Assembly: GCA_963542625.1 (NCBI GenBank)
Contig: CAUTXO010000030.1
Location: 1-17,732 of the forward strand
From: CAUTXO01 sp963542625
GTDB taxonomy: Bacteria > Campylobacterota > Campylobacteria > Campylobacterales > SZUA-545
Direction: 5' to 3'
DNA length: 17,732 nucleotides
Shown in pieces: positions 7,297-14,925 of this stretch. The notes under the pieces are model-generated. The model saw only the letters and a program-made list of their open reading frames with translations. It searched no databases and was not told the DNA's origin. Each line of letters opens with the position of its first letter. Position 1 is the first letter of the stretch. Both the position numbers and the translations under genes were made by a program.

Positions 7297-7788
7297 ATGC
7301 TTAGGTTATCTGAAGCTTTAGAAAAGATAACAAAAATATTCGGGTTTGTTTCCGCGCTGCTAGCGTTTTTAATGATAGGTCTCGTGCTTTGGGACGCCCT
7401 TGCTAGATACATTTTCAAGCAAGGATCCATCGCGCTTCAAGAGCTAGAATGGCATTTTTTTGCCGCGATGTTTTTGCTTGCCATTGCCTTTACGCTGAAG
7501 CACAAAAGCCACGTGCAGCTGGATATTTTCTACCAAGCCTACTCGCAAAGGGCAAAGGATCTCCTAGATCTTGGCGTCAATGCGTTTTTTATCATTCCAT
7601 TTAGCCTGCTTATTATTTATTACGGTTACGATTTTGTTGCTATGAGCTTTACGCAAAATGAAGTTTCAGATAGCGGCGGTTTGGCGTATCGCTTCATCAT
7701 CAAAAGCTTTATCATCACAGGCTTTGCCGGGCTTATAATCCAAGCTGTGGCAGAGATCTTAAAAACACTAAAAAAGCTTAGCTCGTGA
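7297..7788 (+). CDS. dctQ: TRAP transporter small permease (DctQ/FcbT2-like)
   Basis: The small membrane subunit of a tripartite ATP-independent periplasmic transporter, which uses a sodium gradient for solute uptake. From the ATG at 7297 it is 163 residues with four membrane segments: FGFVSALLAFLMIGLVLW, FFAAMFLLAIAFTL, FFIIPFSLLIIYYGYDF, and FIITGFAGLIIQAV. The family motif KSHVQLDIFY follows the second segment. I prefer 7297 over the ATG at 7270 because AAAGG precedes it and because 7270 lies inside the likely -10 box. The resulting N-terminus MLRLSEALEKI is typical of the family. The stop overlaps the start of the large permease gene (GTGA). Confidence 0.9.
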   Translation: MLRLSEALEKITKIFGFVSALLAFLMIGLVLWDALARYIFKQGSIALQELEWHFFAAMFLLAIAFTLKHKSHVQLDIFYQAYSQRAKDLLDLGVNAFFIIPFSLLIIYYGYDFVAMSFTQNEVSDSGGLAYRFIIKSFIITGFAGLIIQAVAEILKTLKKLSS

Positions 7789-9077
7789 TAACGTCCATAG
7801 TTTTATTCGCGGTAGCGTTTTTGTTTTTATTCATCGGGATTCCCGTTGCCTTTGCCTTTGGAATGGCGGCGGTTTTTGTCGTGCTATTTTCAAGCGATAT
7901 GGATCTTGACCTATTCAGCCTTTTGCCGCTTAGGATCTACGGCACGATGACGAACAACACCCTAATGGCAATGCCCTTATTCATATTTATGGGGCTTATT
8001 TTAGAAAGAAGCGGCACGGCAAAGGCGCTTTTGCAAAACATCGGCTTGCTTTTTGGGCGCATAAGGGGTGGTATGGCAATGGGCGTGGTGGCTGTTGGCG
8101 TGCTCCTTGCGGCAAGCACGGGCGTTGTGGGCGCTAGCGTTGTGATGATGGGGATAATCGCCATTCCGTCAATGCTGCGGCACGGCTTTAGCCCGCGCTT
8201 ATCCGGCGGCGTGGTAGCCGCTAGCGGGACACTGGGGCAAATCATTCCGCCGTCTATTGTTTTGATAGTTTTGGGCGACGTTATGCAAGTATCCGTTGGA
8301 GATCTTTTTGCCGCTGCTTTATTGCCAAGCGCAATCTTAGTGGGGCTTTACGTGCTATACATCGCGCTTTATGGCTATTTTTTCCCACTTAGCGCGCCGG
8401 CATTAAAGCCGCAAGATGACGCAAAAATCAAACAGGTTTTAATTGACACCCTAAAAACTTCCTTGCCGCCAATCTTACTAATCATCGCGGTTTTGGGCGG
8501 GATCTTCCTAGGCATCGCAACGCCAACGGAGGCTGGAGCCTTTGGCGCGCTAGGAGCTGTCATTTTAATAGCGCTCACAAAAAACTTTTCTTTTGAAACT
8601 TTGCGCTACGCCGCAGTTCAAACGGTAATTTTCAGCGGTATGATCTTTGGCATTTTAATAGGCGCTAGCGCATTTACGCTCGTGTTTAATGAAGCCGGCG
8701 GTGGGGATCTAATCTTTGACTTTTTCAGCGAGAACATAAACTCCAAATGGACGTTTATCATCATTACTATGCTAATTATCTTTGTGCTTGGGTTTTTCAT
8801 CGATTTTATAGAAATAAGCTTTGTTGTATTGCCGCTATTTATCCCGCTTGTGGCGCATTTTGACATCAACCCCGTGTTTTTTACTATGCTTGTGGCGATT
8901 AATTTACAAACGTCTTTCCTAACGCCGCCATTTGGATTTTCTTTGTTTTACCTAAAAGGCGCGGTGGGCGATATGCTAAAAATCGGCGATATTTACAAGG
9001 GCGTTTTGCCATTTATTGCAATTGAAGTGTTACTACTTCTTTTGATCCTAATTTTTCCGGGTTTAATCATCTATTAA
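7785..9077 (+). CDS. dctM: TRAP transporter large permease (DctM/FcbT3-like)
   Basis: A 430-residue integral membrane protein that forms the sodium/solute translocation pathway with the small subunit. About 12 hydrophobic segments are visible. Family features include MPLFIFMGLILERSG, the glycine-rich GRIRGGMAMGVVAVGVLLAA, SGTLGQIIPPSIVLIVLG with its Pro-Pro kink, and the signature ATPTEAGAFGALGA. The start is a GTG at 7785 overlapping the dctQ stop by 4 bp, so translation is coupled. The sequence resembles the mannitol/chloroaromatic (FcbT3) branch that accompanies Tat-exported binding proteins. The coding frame is intact and the length normal. Confidence 0.95.
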   Translation: MITSIVLFAVAFLFLFIGIPVAFAFGMAAVFVVLFSSDMDLDLFSLLPLRIYGTMTNNTLMAMPLFIFMGLILERSGTAKALLQNIGLLFGRIRGGMAMGVVAVGVLLAASTGVVGASVVMMGIIAIPSMLRHGFSPRLSGGVVAASGTLGQIIPPSIVLIVLGDVMQVSVGDLFAAALLPSAILVGLYVLYIALYGYFFPLSAPALKPQDDAKIKQVLIDTLKTSLPPILLIIAVLGGIFLGIATPTEAGAFGALGAVILIALTKNFSFETLRYAAVQTVIFSGMIFGILIGASAFTLVFNEAGGGDLIFDFFSENINSKWTFIIITMLIIFVLGFFIDFIEISFVVLPLFIPLVAHFDINPVFFTMLVAINLQTSFLTPPFGFSLFYLKGAVGDMLKIGDIYKGVLPFIAIEVLLLLLILIFPGLIIY

Positions 9078-9087
9078 AGGATAGACT

Positions 9088-10140
9088 ATGAAAAGACGAG
9101 ACTTTCTAAAAGGTGCGGCGCTTGGGTCGGTTGCCTTGCCAAGCGCGCTTGCAGCTAAAAGCGGTATGACGCTAAAAATGGCGACGAGCTGGCCGGCGCG
9201 TATGCCAATCTTGCAAACAACGGCGGATTATTTTGCTGACCGCGTGGCGCAAATGACAAATGGCGAGCTTAAAATTAAGATCTACCCCGCAAATACGCTC
9301 GTTCCCGCTCTTGGCGTTTTTGATGCTGTGAGCGCCGGGCAGATAGATCTTTACCACTCTGGCACGTATTACTGGACGGGCAAAAACAGCGCGTTTTCCA
9401 TCTTTGCCGGCACGCCGTTTGGTATGGTGGATAACGAGATAGCCGCGTGGATGAGATTTGGCGGCGGCTTGGATCTTTGGCGCGATGTGGCAGCACAGTA
9501 TAACCTTTACCCCTTGCTAGGCGGCAATACCGGTATGCAAATGGGCGGCTGGTTTAGAAAGCCTGTTAATTCGCTAAAAGATCTAAAGGGGCTAAAAATG
9601 CGGATCCCTGGGCTTGGCGCTGAGATCTTGACAAAGCTTGGCGTTAATACCGTTATGATGGCAGGCGGCGAGATTTACCTAGCACTTGAAAGAAACGTAA
9701 TAGACGCTAGCGAGTGGGTATCGCCGGCCCTAGATCTTAGCGTCGGCTTCCACAAGGTGGCAAAATATTACTACACAAGCTGGCACGAGCCCGCTAGCAC
9801 GGCAGAATTTGTTTTCAACAAAAAGCTTTGGGATAGCTTGCCAAAAGATTTCAAAGCCGTGCTTGAAGTTGCCTCCTTTGACGCAAACGCAAGAATGTCA
9901 GCCGAAGCGCAAGCAAAAAACGCGGTTGCGCTAAAAGAGCTAATAAAGCTAGGCGTGGAGATAAAAACCTTCCCAAAAGACGTCGTAGAAGCAGCAAAAG
10001 TAGCAATGGCAGACGTGGTAAAAGAGCATTCAGCTAAAAACAAGGACTTTGTGCGCGTTTGGAAGAGCTATTCAAGCTTTTTAGAAGAGCAAAAAGACTG
10101 GACGAAGACTGGCTTTTTAAGGTATTTGGAGATTAGATAG
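9088..10140 (+). CDS. Tat-exported TRAP solute-binding protein, TakP-like, probable 2-oxoacid ligand
   Basis: A 350-residue periplasmic binding protein that delivers substrate to the DctQM pair. The N-terminus KRRDFLKGAALG is a twin-arginine signal, so it is exported folded. The ligand region has GGNTGMQMGGWF (Gln151), LKGLKMRIPG (Arg172) and DASEWVSP (Glu209, Trp210). As I recall, TakP of Rhodobacter binds pyruvate plus sodium through Gln148, Arg169, Glu206 and Trp207. Here all four are present with identical spacing, offset by three. That supports a 2-oxoacid such as pyruvate or a related alpha-keto acid, by inference. The ATG has AAGGA upstream (9077-9081) and lies 10 bp after dctM. The gene symbol is left blank because both dctP and takP are used. 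Confidence 0.92.
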   Translation: MKRRDFLKGAALGSVALPSALAAKSGMTLKMATSWPARMPILQTTADYFADRVAQMTNGELKIKIYPANTLVPALGVFDAVSAGQIDLYHSGTYYWTGKNSAFSIFAGTPFGMVDNEIAAWMRFGGGLDLWRDVAAQYNLYPLLGGNTGMQMGGWFRKPVNSLKDLKGLKMRIPGLGAEILTKLGVNTVMMAGGEIYLALERNVIDASEWVSPALDLSVGFHKVAKYYYTSWHEPASTAEFVFNKKLWDSLPKDFKAVLEVASFDANARMSAEAQAKNAVALKELIKLGVEIKTFPKDVVEAAKVAMADVVKEHSAKNKDFVRVWKSYSSFLEEQKDWTKTGFLRYLEIR

Positions 10141-10142
10141 CC

Positions 10143-11447
10143 TTGAAAAACATCCTTGCTTTTTTGGTTTTTAGCGCCTTGCTTTTTGCCGCCGGCGCGG
10201 GCGATTTTAGCCGGGCTAGGGAGATGTTTTTTGAAAACAACCTAGCCCTAAAAATAGAAAACCAAAAAGTGCGCGAAGCAGAGATTAAAAAAGACAAAAC
10301 CCTAAGCCTTTTTTTGCCAAGCGTAGATCTTGACTTTACCTACACAAGGCTAAACGACAAGATCCAAATCGATAAAAACCTGCCCGTTTCCCTGCCACCG
10401 CCATTGCCGCCTGTTAAAACGCAAATCCCGGTTAAGATCCCGCTTTCTAGCGACACAACAAAAAAAGCCGCGCTAAGTTTTGTCTGGCCTATTTTCACAG
10501 GCGGCAAGATCCTAGCGGCTAGAAAGGCTAGCCTTGCCGCAGAAGAAGTGGCAAAAAGCAGCAGGCAGGAGTTTGTGGATAAATCGCTCATTGATTTAAT
10601 CCGCGCGTATTACGGCGTCATTTTAGCGCGCGAAGTGCTAAGCGTGCAGGGCAAAAAGGAGCAAACGCTAAAGCTCCACTTAGAAAACACGCAGAAAAGA
10701 TTTAGCCAAGGGCAGATTTCCAACACAGAAGTTTTGCACGCAAAGGTCGCATACTTTGAAGCCCTAGCGCAAAAAGAAGACGCGCAAAGCGATGTTTCCA
10801 TTGCCGCTAGCTCGCTTGAATACTTGCTTGGCGGGGAGTTTAGCCCAAGCGGGGAGTTGCCACTGGTGCAATTGCCGCAAGATCTAAGCTTATCAGAGCA
10901 CGCGCTCCTTAGCAAAACCGCCGCGCTTAGCGATATGGCAAAGGCCGGCAAGCAAGCGGCAGCGGGCAGATTTTTGCCCGATGTGTATCTCTTTGGCAAG
11001 CGCGAGCTAATCAAGCAAGATCTTACGCTTTTAGAGCCACTCTGGGCGGCGGGCGTTGGCGTGAAGCTTAATCTAATGAGCCGCGACGCCCACGTGCGTG
11101 AACTTGAGCTAGCCAAGCTAAAAGAATTGCAAGCAAATCTAGCCACTCTCCAAGCGCAAGAAGCCCTAAAAACCGCGCAAAAAATCAAAAAAGAAGAGCT
11201 TTTAAAGCTAAGGCACAAAGAGCAAACGCTAAAGGCGACGATAGAGCTAGCGCTTGATGCGCTAAATTCGCGGCAAAAGGCATACAAAGCCGGGCTTGCA
11301 ACGTCTTTTGACGTTGTGGATAGCTCGCTTAGCGTCTCGCGCGCGCGGCTTGCCATTGCAAAAACAAGATACGACGAAGTCATCGCCGTTGCCAAGCTAC
11401 TAGAAGCTTACGGGCGCTTAGACGAGTTTGAAAGGTATGTAAAATGA
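10143..11447 (+). CDS. TolC-family outer-membrane efflux protein
   Basis: A 434-residue protein with signal peptide ILAFLVFSALLFAAGAG. The two internally repeated OEP halves of TolC are visible: long alpha-helical, Ala/Lys/Glu-rich stretches (AAEEVAKSSRQEFVDKSLIDLIRAYYG; ELAKLKELQANLATLQAQEALKTAQKI) alternate with beta strands (VDLDFTYTRLNDKI; DVYLFGKRELIKQ). TolC trimers form a barrel and periplasmic tunnel that exports substrates. The start is a TTG at 10143, two bases after the stop of the TRAP binding protein, with GGAG at 10128-10131 inside that gene. The ATGA overlap with the next gene points to coupled translation. I recall the H. pylori counterpart as HP1489. Confidence 0.92.
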   Translation: MKNILAFLVFSALLFAAGAGDFSRAREMFFENNLALKIENQKVREAEIKKDKTLSLFLPSVDLDFTYTRLNDKIQIDKNLPVSLPPPLPPVKTQIPVKIPLSSDTTKKAALSFVWPIFTGGKILAARKASLAAEEVAKSSRQEFVDKSLIDLIRAYYGVILAREVLSVQGKKEQTLKLHLENTQKRFSQGQISNTEVLHAKVAYFEALAQKEDAQSDVSIAASSLEYLLGGEFSPSGELPLVQLPQDLSLSEHALLSKTAALSDMAKAGKQAAAGRFLPDVYLFGKRELIKQDLTLLEPLWAAGVGVKLNLMSRDAHVRELELAKLKELQANLATLQAQEALKTAQKIKKEELLKLRHKEQTLKATIELALDALNSRQKAYKAGLATSFDVVDSSLSVSRARLAIAKTRYDEVIAVAKLLEAYGRLDEFERYVK

Positions 11448-12388
11448 ACGCAAGGTGGCTATTAGCACTTTTTGCCCTTGTTTTGGGCGGTTGTTTTAAA
11501 GAAGAGAGCTTTATTCAAGGCGAAGTCGATGCCACGACGATACAAATTTCCGCCAAGATCCCAGCAAGAATTGACAACATCTTCATTCACCGGGGCGATA
11601 AGGTCAGCGCGCAGCAAGTCATCGCGCGGCTTAGCACGCCAGAGCTAGAAGCCAAGCTAGAACAGGCAAAAGCCACGCAAGAAATGGCAAAGGCGCAAGA
11701 AGACAAGGCGCTTAGCGGGGCGCGCCCAGAAGAAATCTCGCAAAGCTACAATATGTATAAATCCGCGCAAAGCAAGGCGCAAATTGCCGCTAAAACCGCT
11801 GATAGACTGGAGAGTTTGTATGCGCAAGGCGTTGTTTCTTTGCAGAAAAAAGACGAGGCGCGCGCGGCGGCTTTGGGCGCATTGCACCAAGCAAAAATGG
11901 CTAAAAACGCTTATGAAATGGCAAGCACGGGGGCGCGGCGTGAAGATAAAGAAAGCGCAAAAGCCGCGCTACTAAAGGCAAACGCGGGACTTAAAGAAGT
12001 TGAAGCCTACCTTGACGAAGCGCAGGTAAAATCGCCAATAAACGGCGAGATTTCAAACATCATCGCTCAGCGTGGCGAGATTGTGCCAGCTGGCTTTCCG
12101 ATAGCCTCTGTTACGGATCTAAGCGACGTTTGGGTTGTTTTTAGCGTGCGCGAAGATCTCTTGCCGCGCTTTACGATGGGCAAGGTTTTCAAAGCGCGCT
12201 TTCCGGGCTTGCAAAACCGCACGGTAGAGCTAAGGGTGAGCTTTGTAGCCGTGCTTGGCTCATACGCCACCTACAAAGCTACGAACGCCAAAGGCGGCTT
12301 TGACCTAAAAAGCTTTGAAATTCACGCGCGCCCGGTCCATCCGCTAGACGGGCTAAGGCCCGGTATGAGCGCCTTGGTGGTTGATTGA
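11444..12388 (+). CDS. HlyD-family periplasmic adaptor (membrane fusion protein), lipoprotein
   Basis: A 314-residue adaptor linking an inner-membrane exporter to a TolC tunnel. The N-terminus WLLALFALVLGGCFK has a lipobox-like LGGC, so lipidation at Cys17 is likely. The biotinyl-lipoyl half-motifs flank a coiled coil: IPARIDNIFIHRGDKVSAQQ, then an Ala/Glu/Lys hairpin from about residue 70 to 180, then AQVKSPINGEISNIIAQRGEIV. A beta-barrel part follows (VWVVFSVREDLLPRF), ending at LRPGMSALV. It overlaps the tolC-like gene by 4 bp. The stop TGA overlaps a TTG that opens an 80-codon frame through the repeat-rich spacer to the permease genes. Confidence 0.93.
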   Translation: MNARWLLALFALVLGGCFKEESFIQGEVDATTIQISAKIPARIDNIFIHRGDKVSAQQVIARLSTPELEAKLEQAKATQEMAKAQEDKALSGARPEEISQSYNMYKSAQSKAQIAAKTADRLESLYAQGVVSLQKKDEARAAALGALHQAKMAKNAYEMASTGARREDKESAKAALLKANAGLKEVEAYLDEAQVKSPINGEISNIIAQRGEIVPAGFPIASVTDLSDVWVVFSVREDLLPRFTMGKVFKARFPGLQNRTVELRVSFVAVLGSYATYKATNAKGGFDLKSFEIHARPVHPLDGLRPGMSALVVD

Positions 12389-12627
12389 ATATCGCAAGCC
12401 CTAATCGCAGATCTTTGGCGCTAGATCCGCGCCAGCAAGCGGCAAGGATCTTTGCCAAGATCTCTAGCGCCCTAGATCTTGCACCAAGATCTAAAGCGCA
12501 AACTGCCAAGATATTACGCCCTGTATCAGCGCAAGATCCAAGCACGCAAACAGCACAGATACCAGCCAAGATCCAAAGCGCTCCAGATCTTGCCGCGCAA
12601 ATCCACAGCGCGCGGGGAGCGATATGA
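12385..12627 (+). CDS. Doubtful 80-codon bridging ORF made of RGATCY-rich repeats
   Basis: The frame opens with TTG overlapping the hlyD-like stop (TTGA) and closes with TGA overlapping the permease ATG (ATGA), so it exactly bridges the two genes. The product is low-complexity and rich in Ala, Gln, Ser, Pro, Lys and Asp-Leu. It has a repeated pattern: AKISSALDLA and AKIQSAPDLA, 37 codons apart, and a degenerate AKILRPVSAQD in between. There is no signal peptide, membrane segment or known domain. The minus strand is also open here, which argues for biased composition rather than selection. It may act only to carry ribosomes across an inserted repeat and keep the operon coupled. It is unlikely to be a functional protein. 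Confidence 0.25.
   Translation: MNIASPNRRSLALDPRQQAARIFAKISSALDLAPRSKAQTAKILRPVSAQDPSTQTAQIPAKIQSAPDLAAQIHSARGAI
12405..12600. repeat. Dense RGATCY repeat cluster inside the exporter operon
   Basis: Nine GATC sites fall at 12410, 12424, 12447, 12459, 12475, 12488, 12535, 12570 and 12586, and all nine are RGATCY. A longer unit recurs: 12454-12483 and 12565-12594 match at 24 of 30 positions (GCCAAGATC, three variable bases, AGCGC, then AGATCTTGC), 111 bp apart. A degenerate copy (GCCAAGATA) starts at 12505. The array separates the hlyD-like and permease genes, which are normally adjacent. It looks like local expansion of the iterated element found across the window. Confidence 0.75.
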
Positions 12628-13742
12628 ATAGCGCCATAAAAAGCCTTGCCGCACAGGTAAAAAAGTCCTTCTCGCAGCGCTTTTTCTTGCTCGTTGTCAT
12701 TGTGTTTCCGCTGGCAAGCCTTGTCATTTTGCAAGCCATTTTTAGCCCCAAAAGCCCTAGCGGCTTGCCTTTGTGCGTTGTCGATTACGACAAAACGCGC
12801 CTTTCTTTAAAGATAACCAGGCAGCTAGGGCAAATGCGCGCGCTAAAGGTCATCCACGCAAGCAACGAAACAAACGCCGCGTCTTTGGTGCGCGCGGCAA
12901 AGGCCTACGGCGTGCTCGTTATCCCAAGCGGATATGAAAAGAGCGTGCTAAAAGGCGGCGACAAAAAGCTTTCTTTAAAACTCAACGCACAATTTTTAAT
13001 GCTTTCTTCCTTGCTTTTTAAGGCGGTTTTTGAAGCCGCCGGCGAGCTTAGCGCGCAAACTAGCGCAGAGATTTTGGCGCGCCACAATATTTTTTTGGAT
13101 CCAGAGCCCGTTAGGATAAACTCAAGAACGCTTTTTAACCCAGAGCTTGATTACTCGGGCTTTTTGCTCCCGGCGCTACTTTTTGCCGTCTTGCATATTT
13201 TGATTTTTAGCGCCTCTTCAAACGCCCTAGCGCAAGACTACAAAAGCGGCGATCTTTACAAAAAGCCGCGCCCCTTGCAAGCGATAATGCTTAGATCTTA
13301 CGTAAATATCGCGGTTTTCACGCTTTGGGGGCTTGTGTATTACGCAAGCGCCGCGCCGCATCTTGATAACTTTGCCTTTGTGTTTCTCGCCATTTTTTTG
13401 CTAGTTGGCGCGTATTGGTTTTTGGGTATGGCGCTCATTTTGTTTTTCCGTAGCGTGCGTATGGGAATTAGCGCGATGGCGTTTATCTCCACGCCCGCCT
13501 TTGCCTTTTGCGGCATAACCTTTCCGCTGTATGCAATGCCACTTGCCGCGCGCATTTGGGGGGAAATGCTGCCGCTTACGCATTTTTTAAAGATCTTGAT
13601 AGATCAAGGCGTCCGCACCGCGCCGCTTGAGTATTCGCTTGGCTCAGCGGGCATTCTTGCGACGTTTTTTGCCGTGTTTTTTGCGGCGTTTGTAGGGCTT
13701 TTGCGCCTTAGGATAAGATATGTTAAACCTTATATTCGGTGA
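12624..13742 (+). CDS. ABC-2 type exporter permease, first of pair
   Basis: A 372-residue membrane protein of the ABC-2 permease (YhiH/YhhJ-like) family. One N-terminal membrane segment (FFLLVVIVFPLASLVILQAIF) is followed by a large periplasmic domain (about residues 45-175; LPLCVVDYDKTRLS, AYGVLVIPSGYEKS). A C-terminal membrane domain then has five segments, including FLLPALLFAVLHILIF and MGISAMAFISTPAFAFCGITFPL. GGGGAG at 12614-12619 is a strong ribosome binding site close to the ATG. It overlaps the second permease gene by 23 bp. No ATP-binding subunit is encoded beside it. The substrate is unknown; an adaptor plus tunnel system of this kind usually exports toxic compounds or envelope components. 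Confidence 0.9.
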   Translation: MNSAIKSLAAQVKKSFSQRFFLLVVIVFPLASLVILQAIFSPKSPSGLPLCVVDYDKTRLSLKITRQLGQMRALKVIHASNETNAASLVRAAKAYGVLVIPSGYEKSVLKGGDKKLSLKLNAQFLMLSSLLFKAVFEAAGELSAQTSAEILARHNIFLDPEPVRINSRTLFNPELDYSGFLLPALLFAVLHILIFSASSNALAQDYKSGDLYKKPRPLQAIMLRSYVNIAVFTLWGLVYYASAAPHLDNFAFVFLAIFLLVGAYWFLGMALILFFRSVRMGISAMAFISTPAFAFCGITFPLYAMPLAARIWGEMLPLTHFLKILIDQGVRTAPLEYSLGSAGILATFFAVFFAAFVGLLRLRIRYVKPYIR

Positions 13743-14841
13743 ATTTAAAAAGATCTTCCTAGACTTTGGCGCCGCGCTCATTTTATTTGGCGCCGTGTTT
13801 ATTTACGCGTTTTTTTACCCGCTGCCATACTTGCCAGAGATTGTGAAAAAAACGCCGATTGCCGTCATCGATGAAGATTTTAGCCCCATTTCGCGCGCAC
13901 TTGTTAGATCCTTTGGGCAAAACGATTTGCTAAGCGTTAAAGAAGAGCTTGGCTTTGTGAATGCCTCAAAGAGCAAGATCTACGATAGAAGCGTCAGCGC
14001 TGTTGTGCTAATTCCTAAGGATTTTTCAAAAAACATTCTCTCATCAAGGCGCGCGGGCGTGGAGATTTACGTCGATGCGAGCTATTTTTTGGTGTATAGG
14101 CAGGCGTTTTTGGGGCTTGCCGCGAGCATAAAAACGCTAGGCGCTAGCGTAAAAGTAAAAAAGCTTGTTTCAAAGGGCATAGCCTTTGACAAGGCGCTAA
14201 GCTTGCAAGATCCAGTCAGCGTGAGCGTGGAGTATCTTTTCAACCCAATTCAGGGCTATCTAAGCTACATTTTGCCCGGCGTGCTAATTCTCATCTTGCA
14301 CCAAACGCTCATCATCGGTATGGGGCTAATTAGGGGCAGCAATTTTGGAAAAATGCCCGTTGATTGTTGCGCACGGCTTTTTACGGCAAAGTTCATCGCC
14401 TTTTACGTTTTGTATATGAGCTACCTAATGATTTATTTTTACGGCTTTTACGCTCTTTATGGCTTCGTGCTTGCGGGGAGCTTTGCGGACGTTTTTTTGT
14501 TTTCAAGCCTGTTTTTGTTCGCGCTCATTCCCTTTGCGATTTTTTTGTCTTACGCCTTCAAAAAGCGCGAATCTTCAATGCAATTTTTGCTCTTTACGTC
14601 AATCATAGCCTTATTTTTAACCGGCGTTGTTTGGCCTAGAGAGGCAATCAACCCTTTTCTTTACTACGTTTCTTTGGCTTTGCCCTCAAGCAGCGCAATC
14701 ATCGGCTTTACAAAGATAAACCAAATGGGCGCGGATCTTACAGAATACGCTCCACAAGCTGCCAATCTCTTTGTTTTGGGCGTTGTTTATAGCTTCGCCG
14801 CCTTCTTTGCGTTCAAAAAACACGGCCCGTTTATACGCTAA
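13720..14841 (+). CDS. ABC-2 type exporter permease, second of pair
   Basis: A 373-residue paralogue of the preceding permease with the same architecture. The first membrane segment is FGAALILFGAVFIYAFFYP. A periplasmic domain follows (TPIAVIDEDFSPISRALV; VSAVVLIPKDFSKNILS), matching VDYDKTRLSLKI and YGVLVIPSGYEKS in its partner. The C-terminal half has about five membrane segments (YLSYILPGVLILILHQTLIIG; FLLFTSIIALFLTGVVWPREA). The 23-bp overlap with its partner suggests they are made in equal amounts and form a heterodimer. No Walker-motif protein is present in the operon, so the energy source is either an unlinked ATPase or not ATP. No clear terminator follows. Confidence 0.9.
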   Translation: MLNLIFGEFKKIFLDFGAALILFGAVFIYAFFYPLPYLPEIVKKTPIAVIDEDFSPISRALVRSFGQNDLLSVKEELGFVNASKSKIYDRSVSAVVLIPKDFSKNILSSRRAGVEIYVDASYFLVYRQAFLGLAASIKTLGASVKVKKLVSKGIAFDKALSLQDPVSVSVEYLFNPIQGYLSYILPGVLILILHQTLIIGMGLIRGSNFGKMPVDCCARLFTAKFIAFYVLYMSYLMIYFYGFYALYGFVLAGSFADVFLFSSLFLFALIPFAIFLSYAFKKRESSMQFLLFTSIIALFLTGVVWPREAINPFLYYVSLALPSSSAIIGFTKINQMGADLTEYAPQAANLFVLGVVYSFAAFFAFKKHGPFIR

Positions 14842-14895
14842 AAAGCGCAAGATCTTAAAAGCCGCACACCGCACACCGCGCAAGCAACAAAATAG

Positions 14896-14901
14896 TAAAA
14901 T
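14896..14901 (+). promoter_or_regulatory. Possible -10 box (TAAAAT) for the gtr-type operon
   Basis: TAAAAT lies 24 bases upstream of the ATG at 14926, a spacing that would give a short leader. It is an imperfect -10 with no clear -35. It is the best candidate in the 84-bp gap after the permease gene. A single GATC (14850) lies upstream, so the three-GATC OxyR/Dam arrangement known from Salmonella gtr operons is absent. Confidence 0.35.
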
Positions 14902-14925
14902 CCCGCATTTAAAAGAAAGTAAGTA

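Noticed and set aside
10610..11395. 261-codon minus-strand open frame inside the tolC-like gene
   Set aside because: Its Ser/Ala/Cys-rich product with no domain is the expected shadow of an Ala/Lys/Leu-rich helical gene on the other strand.
12405..12600. CRISPR-like array
   Set aside because: Units are short, diverged and unevenly spaced, there is no constant repeat with unique spacers, and no cas gene is present.
12279..12751. Two minus-strand open frames across the hlyD-permease junction
   Set aside because: They run into well-supported plus-strand genes on both sides and have no start signals or recognisable domain; openness follows from the repeat composition.
14830..14860. Terminator after the second permease gene
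   Set aside because: CGCT-AAAA-AGCG gives only a 4-bp stem and no T-run follows.
14842..14925. OxyR/Dam-controlled phase variation of the gtr operon as in Salmonella
   Set aside because: Only one GATC (14850) lies upstream, not the spaced set of sites the mechanism needs; the C13 tract explains switching better.
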